7,306 bases of DNA from Thermoleophilaceae bacterium. Its GTDB lineage: Bacteria > Actinomycetota > Thermoleophilia > Solirubrobacterales > Thermoleophilaceae. Of this stretch, positions 5,222 to 7,306 are shown in pieces. The stretch lies in contig JACCSF010000306.1 in NCBI GenBank assembly GCA_013813135.1, forward strand, positions 1 through 7,306. The letters are read 5' to 3'. Within the stretch, counting starts at the first letter, position 1, and each line of letters opens with the position of its first letter. Both the position numbers and the translations under genes were made by a program. The notes under the pieces were generated by a model. The model was not told where the DNA came from and did not search any database. It was given only the letters and a program-made list of their open reading frames with translations.

Positions 5222-5995
5222 ATGTACTTCCGCCAACTGCTCAACGACACCACCGCCTGCGCCTCCTATCTGCTGGGCTGCAAGAGCCGGGGCCAATTCG
5301 CGGTCGTCGATCCCCACGTCGACCTGGTGGACGACTACATGGCGCTCGCCGAGGCGCAAGGCGTACCGATCGCCGCGGTGCTGGAAACGCACGTGCAGGC
5401 GGACCACGTCTCCGGCCTGCCGGCGCTGGTCGAGCGAACGGGAGCGACGGCGTACCTGCCAGCAGGCGCCGGCGTCGACTTCGACCACCACCCCCTCGCC
5501 GACGGCGAAACCGTCGAGATCGGCGACACCAAGCTACAGGCGATTGCCACCCCCGGCCACGCCGGCGCCCACCACGCCTACCTGGTCACCGACCGCGCCC
5601 GCGCGGACGATCCCTGGATGCTGCTCAGCGGCGACGCGCTGCTCGTCGGCGACGCGGGCAGGCCAGACTTGCACGCCCACGGCGACCAGACAGTCGAGCA
5701 GATGGCGCGGCAGCTCTACCACTCGCTGACCGAGAGGCTGCTCACGCTGCCCGACCACCTGCTCGTCTACCCCGCGCACTACTCCGGCTCCGTCTGCGGC
5801 CGCGGGCTCTCCGGGCACCCGGCGTCGACCATCGGCTTCGAGCGCCGCCACAACAAGGCGCTGCAGTTCGACTCCGAGCAGGCCTTCGGCGACGCGATCG
5901 TCCAGGACATACCGCCGACGCCCGCGCAGCAGCAGCGCATCGTCGCCGCAAATCGAACTGGAAGCGGCGACGTCCAGAAGCGCGCACAGACATAG
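5222..5995 (+). CDS. Metallo-beta-lactamase-fold protein, ETHE1/persulfide dioxygenase-like
   Basis: This is a 257-residue cytoplasmic MBL-fold protein. Metal-site residues: H57, D61 and H62 in ETHVQADHVSG, H113 in TPGHAGAHH, D138 in LLSGDALLVGDAGRPDL, and H186 in VYPAHYSG. In ETHE1-type dioxygenases a single iron is held by the equivalents of H57, H113 and D138, all present. The second His of the HxHxDH motif is Q59 here, which removes a normal dinuclear-site ligand but not an iron ligand. The predicted reaction is oxidation of glutathione persulfide or a similar thiol persulfide to sulfite. It might instead be a hydrolase. The C-terminal region SGSVCGRGLSGHPASTIGFE resembles other sulfur-linked MBL proteins. 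The ATG at 5222 has GGAGG 5 bases upstream and is preferred over the GTG at 5201. It is divergent from the ArsR-rhodanese gene and followed 5 bases later by an MFS transporter. Confidence 0.83.
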   Translation: MYFRQLLNDTTACASYLLGCKSRGQFAVVDPHVDLVDDYMALAEAQGVPIAAVLETHVQADHVSGLPALVERTGATAYLPAGAGVDFDHHPLADGETVEIGDTKLQAIATPGHAGAHHAYLVTDRARADDPWMLLSGDALLVGDAGRPDLHAHGDQTVEQMARQLYHSLTERLLTLPDHLLVYPAHYSGSVCGRGLSGHPASTIGFERRHNKALQFDSEQAFGDAIVQDIPPTPAQQQRIVAANRTGSGDVQKRAQT

Positions 5996-6000
5996 CCTCC

Positions 6001-7287
6001 TTGGTCCCCTCCTCGACCGGCTCGCCGCCAATCGCACTCGGGCTGCGAGAGAACCTCGCCCAGTTCTCCCTGCTCGTCGCTGTGAACGCCTTCGTCGGGG
6101 CGATGGTCGGCCTCGAGCGTTCCACGCTCCCGCTTATCGGCGAAACCGACTTCGGGCTTGGCTCCAGCGCTGCGGTCCTGTCCTTCATCGTCGCCTTCGG
6201 CCTCGCCAAGTCGTTCACGAACCTGGCCGCCGGGGTCGGAGCACAGCGAGTCGGCCGCCGGCGCCTTCTGATCCTCGGTTGGGCGCTCGCGCTGCCCGTG
6301 CCACTCCTGATCGGCGTCGCGCCGAGCTGGGCCTGGATCGTCGCCGCAAACGCCCTGCTCGGCGTTAACCAGGGACTCGCATGGTCGATGACCGTTGTGA
6401 TGAAGATCGATCTGGTCGGGCCGAAACGCCGCGGACACGCGCTCGGGCTGAATGAGGCCGCCGGCTATGGCGGCGTCGCTCTCGCCGCCGGGCTGAGCGG
6501 CTGGCTCGCCGCCGACTACGCGCCCCGTGACGTGCTCGTGGCCGGCGCGGCCGGGATCGCGCTCACGGCCCTGCTGCTCTCGGTGCTGTTCGTCCGGGAC
6601 ACCGCCGGCCACGTACGCCTCGAGCAGAGCCGTGGCCACGACCGCGACGAGGTGGCGCCACGGCTCGGGGAGGTCTTCCCCGAAGCCTCATACCGAAAGC
6701 CGGCGCTGCGCTCGTGCTCCCAGGCCGGCCTTGTCAACAACCTCAACGACGCTCTCGTCTGGGGACTGGCGCCGCTCTTCCTCGCCGCTCACGACGCCTC
6801 CGCCGCGCAGGTGGGACTCGTCGCCGGCCTCTACCCCGGCGTGTGGGGAGTCGGGCAGATGTTCGCCGGCGGCTGGTCGGACCGGGTTGGCCGCAAGCCC
6901 CTGATCGTCGCGGGCATGCTGTTGCAATCGGCGGCCCTGGCCCTGCTCGCCGTCTCGGACGGCGCTCTCGGCCTCGCCGCGACCGCCGCCGTACTACTCG
7001 GGATCGGCACCGCGCTCGTCTACCCCACGCTCATCGCCGCCATCTCGGACGCGGTCTCCCCCGTCGCCCGAGCACCCACCGTCGGCGTCTACCGCTTCTG
7101 GCGCGACATGGGCTACGTCGCCGGCGGACTGCTCGCCGGAGTGACCGCCGACGCGCTCGGCTACAGCGCCGCGATCGCGATCGTCTCCGCGCTCACCGCT
7201 GCCTCAGGAATCTGGGTCGCCTTCGACCTGCATGAGCCGAAACGGCGAGCAGGGTTGGCCGCGGGTGCGGCTGGTGCCGGGCGGTAG
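6001..7287 (+). CDS. Major facilitator superfamily transporter
   Basis: This 428-residue, roughly 12-helix membrane transporter has MFS motif A twice in related forms: GVGAQRVGRRRLLILG (78-93) after TM2 and GGWSDRVGRKPLIVAG (290-305) after TM8, marking the two six-helix halves. A charged central loop spans about 199-238. Other notable segments are QGLAWSM (124-130) and LVNNLNDALVWGL (244-256). From the TTG at 6001 the N-terminus is SSTGSPPIALGLRENLAQF, followed by TM1. There is no ATG and no Shine-Dalgarno, so translation is probably coupled to the upstream gene, whose stop is 5 bases away. The same open frame extends upstream to 4513, but that part is antisense or out of frame with real genes. 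The substrate is not evident. By context it could be a sulfur compound (sulfite, thiosulfate) or an arsenical. Confidence 0.85.
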   Translation: MVPSSTGSPPIALGLRENLAQFSLLVAVNAFVGAMVGLERSTLPLIGETDFGLGSSAAVLSFIVAFGLAKSFTNLAAGVGAQRVGRRRLLILGWALALPVPLLIGVAPSWAWIVAANALLGVNQGLAWSMTVVMKIDLVGPKRRGHALGLNEAAGYGGVALAAGLSGWLAADYAPRDVLVAGAAGIALTALLLSVLFVRDTAGHVRLEQSRGHDRDEVAPRLGEVFPEASYRKPALRSCSQAGLVNNLNDALVWGLAPLFLAAHDASAAQVGLVAGLYPGVWGVGQMFAGGWSDRVGRKPLIVAGMLLQSAALALLAVSDGALGLAATAAVLLGIGTALVYPTLIAAISDAVSPVARAPTVGVYRFWRDMGYVAGGLLAGVTADALGYSAAIAIVSALTAASGIWVAFDLHEPKRRAGLAAGAAGAGR

Positions 7288-7306
7288 GGCCGGCACCCGC
7301 CGGCCC
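7287..7306 (+). terminator. GC-rich hairpin, likely transcription terminator
   Basis: GGGCCGGC (7287-7294) and GCCGGCCC (7299-7306) form a perfect 8-bp stem around the loop ACCC, starting on the last base of the MFS stop codon. The position suits termination of the dioxygenase-MFS transcript. The window ends exactly at the stem, so a T-run cannot be checked. Confidence 0.6.

Noticed and set aside
4513..6000. Long open frame continuous with the MFS transporter
   Set aside because: It runs antisense to the ArsR-rhodanese gene and out of frame through the dioxygenase gene, with Arg/Pro-rich low-complexity sequence. Only the part from 6001 resembles a protein family.
1..7306. CRISPR arrays, tRNA or rRNA genes
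   Set aside because: No regularly spaced repeats, cloverleaf-like segments or rRNA-like stretches were seen, and nearly all DNA is accounted for by coding genes.

Overview
This GC-rich window (about two thirds G+C by eye) has GTG and TTG starts, 4-bp ATGA/GTGA gene overlaps and probable leaderless regulator genes. Together these suggest a high-GC actinobacterium. The protein style, as I remember it, resembles Solirubrobacterales/Thermoleophilia, but that placement is inference. Every gene is short and accessory in character: metal, thiol or sulfur stress functions, four of them regulators or signalling enzymes.

Layout. Positions 1-241 hold the end of an insertion sequence, with the first 48 codons of a minus-strand transposase running off the left edge. 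Positions 242-1312 hold a minus-strand zinc-type operon: a SmtB/CzrA-like ArsR repressor with an intact alpha-5 metal site, then a short CDF cation exporter with a His-rich N-terminus, preceded by a candidate TGAA-N6-TTCA operator. Positions 1324-2621 hold a second minus-strand operon, a TetR repressor followed (ATGA overlap) by a METTL7-like SAM methyltransferase. Divergent from it, positions 2682-3732 encode a minimal class III adenylate cyclase and an overlapping SnoaL-like gene that is broken by a frameshift near 3457.

Positions 3698-5151 hold a minus-strand pair: an ArsR-rhodanese fusion regulator, then (ATGA overlap) an ArsM-like methyltransferase that lacks one of the family's key cysteines. 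Divergent from it, positions 5222-7287 encode an ETHE1/persulfide-dioxygenase-like metallo-beta-lactamase-fold protein and an MFS transporter, ending in a strong hairpin. A large palindrome (5162-5183) sits between the -35 and -10 of the regulator promoter and could control both directions.

How the genes may work together. The right half looks like a self-contained module: a persulfide- or oxyanion-responsive regulator, a sulfur dioxygenase-like enzyme, a SAM methyltransferase and an exporter. Classical arsenic annotation (ArsR, ArsM) would be the automatic label, but the rhodanese fusion, the dioxygenase and the missing ArsM cysteine point as much to reactive sulfur. The METTL7-like enzyme, whose human relatives methylate thiols and sulfide, may belong to the same theme. 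The best candidate for something under-described is this divergent 3698-7287 module.
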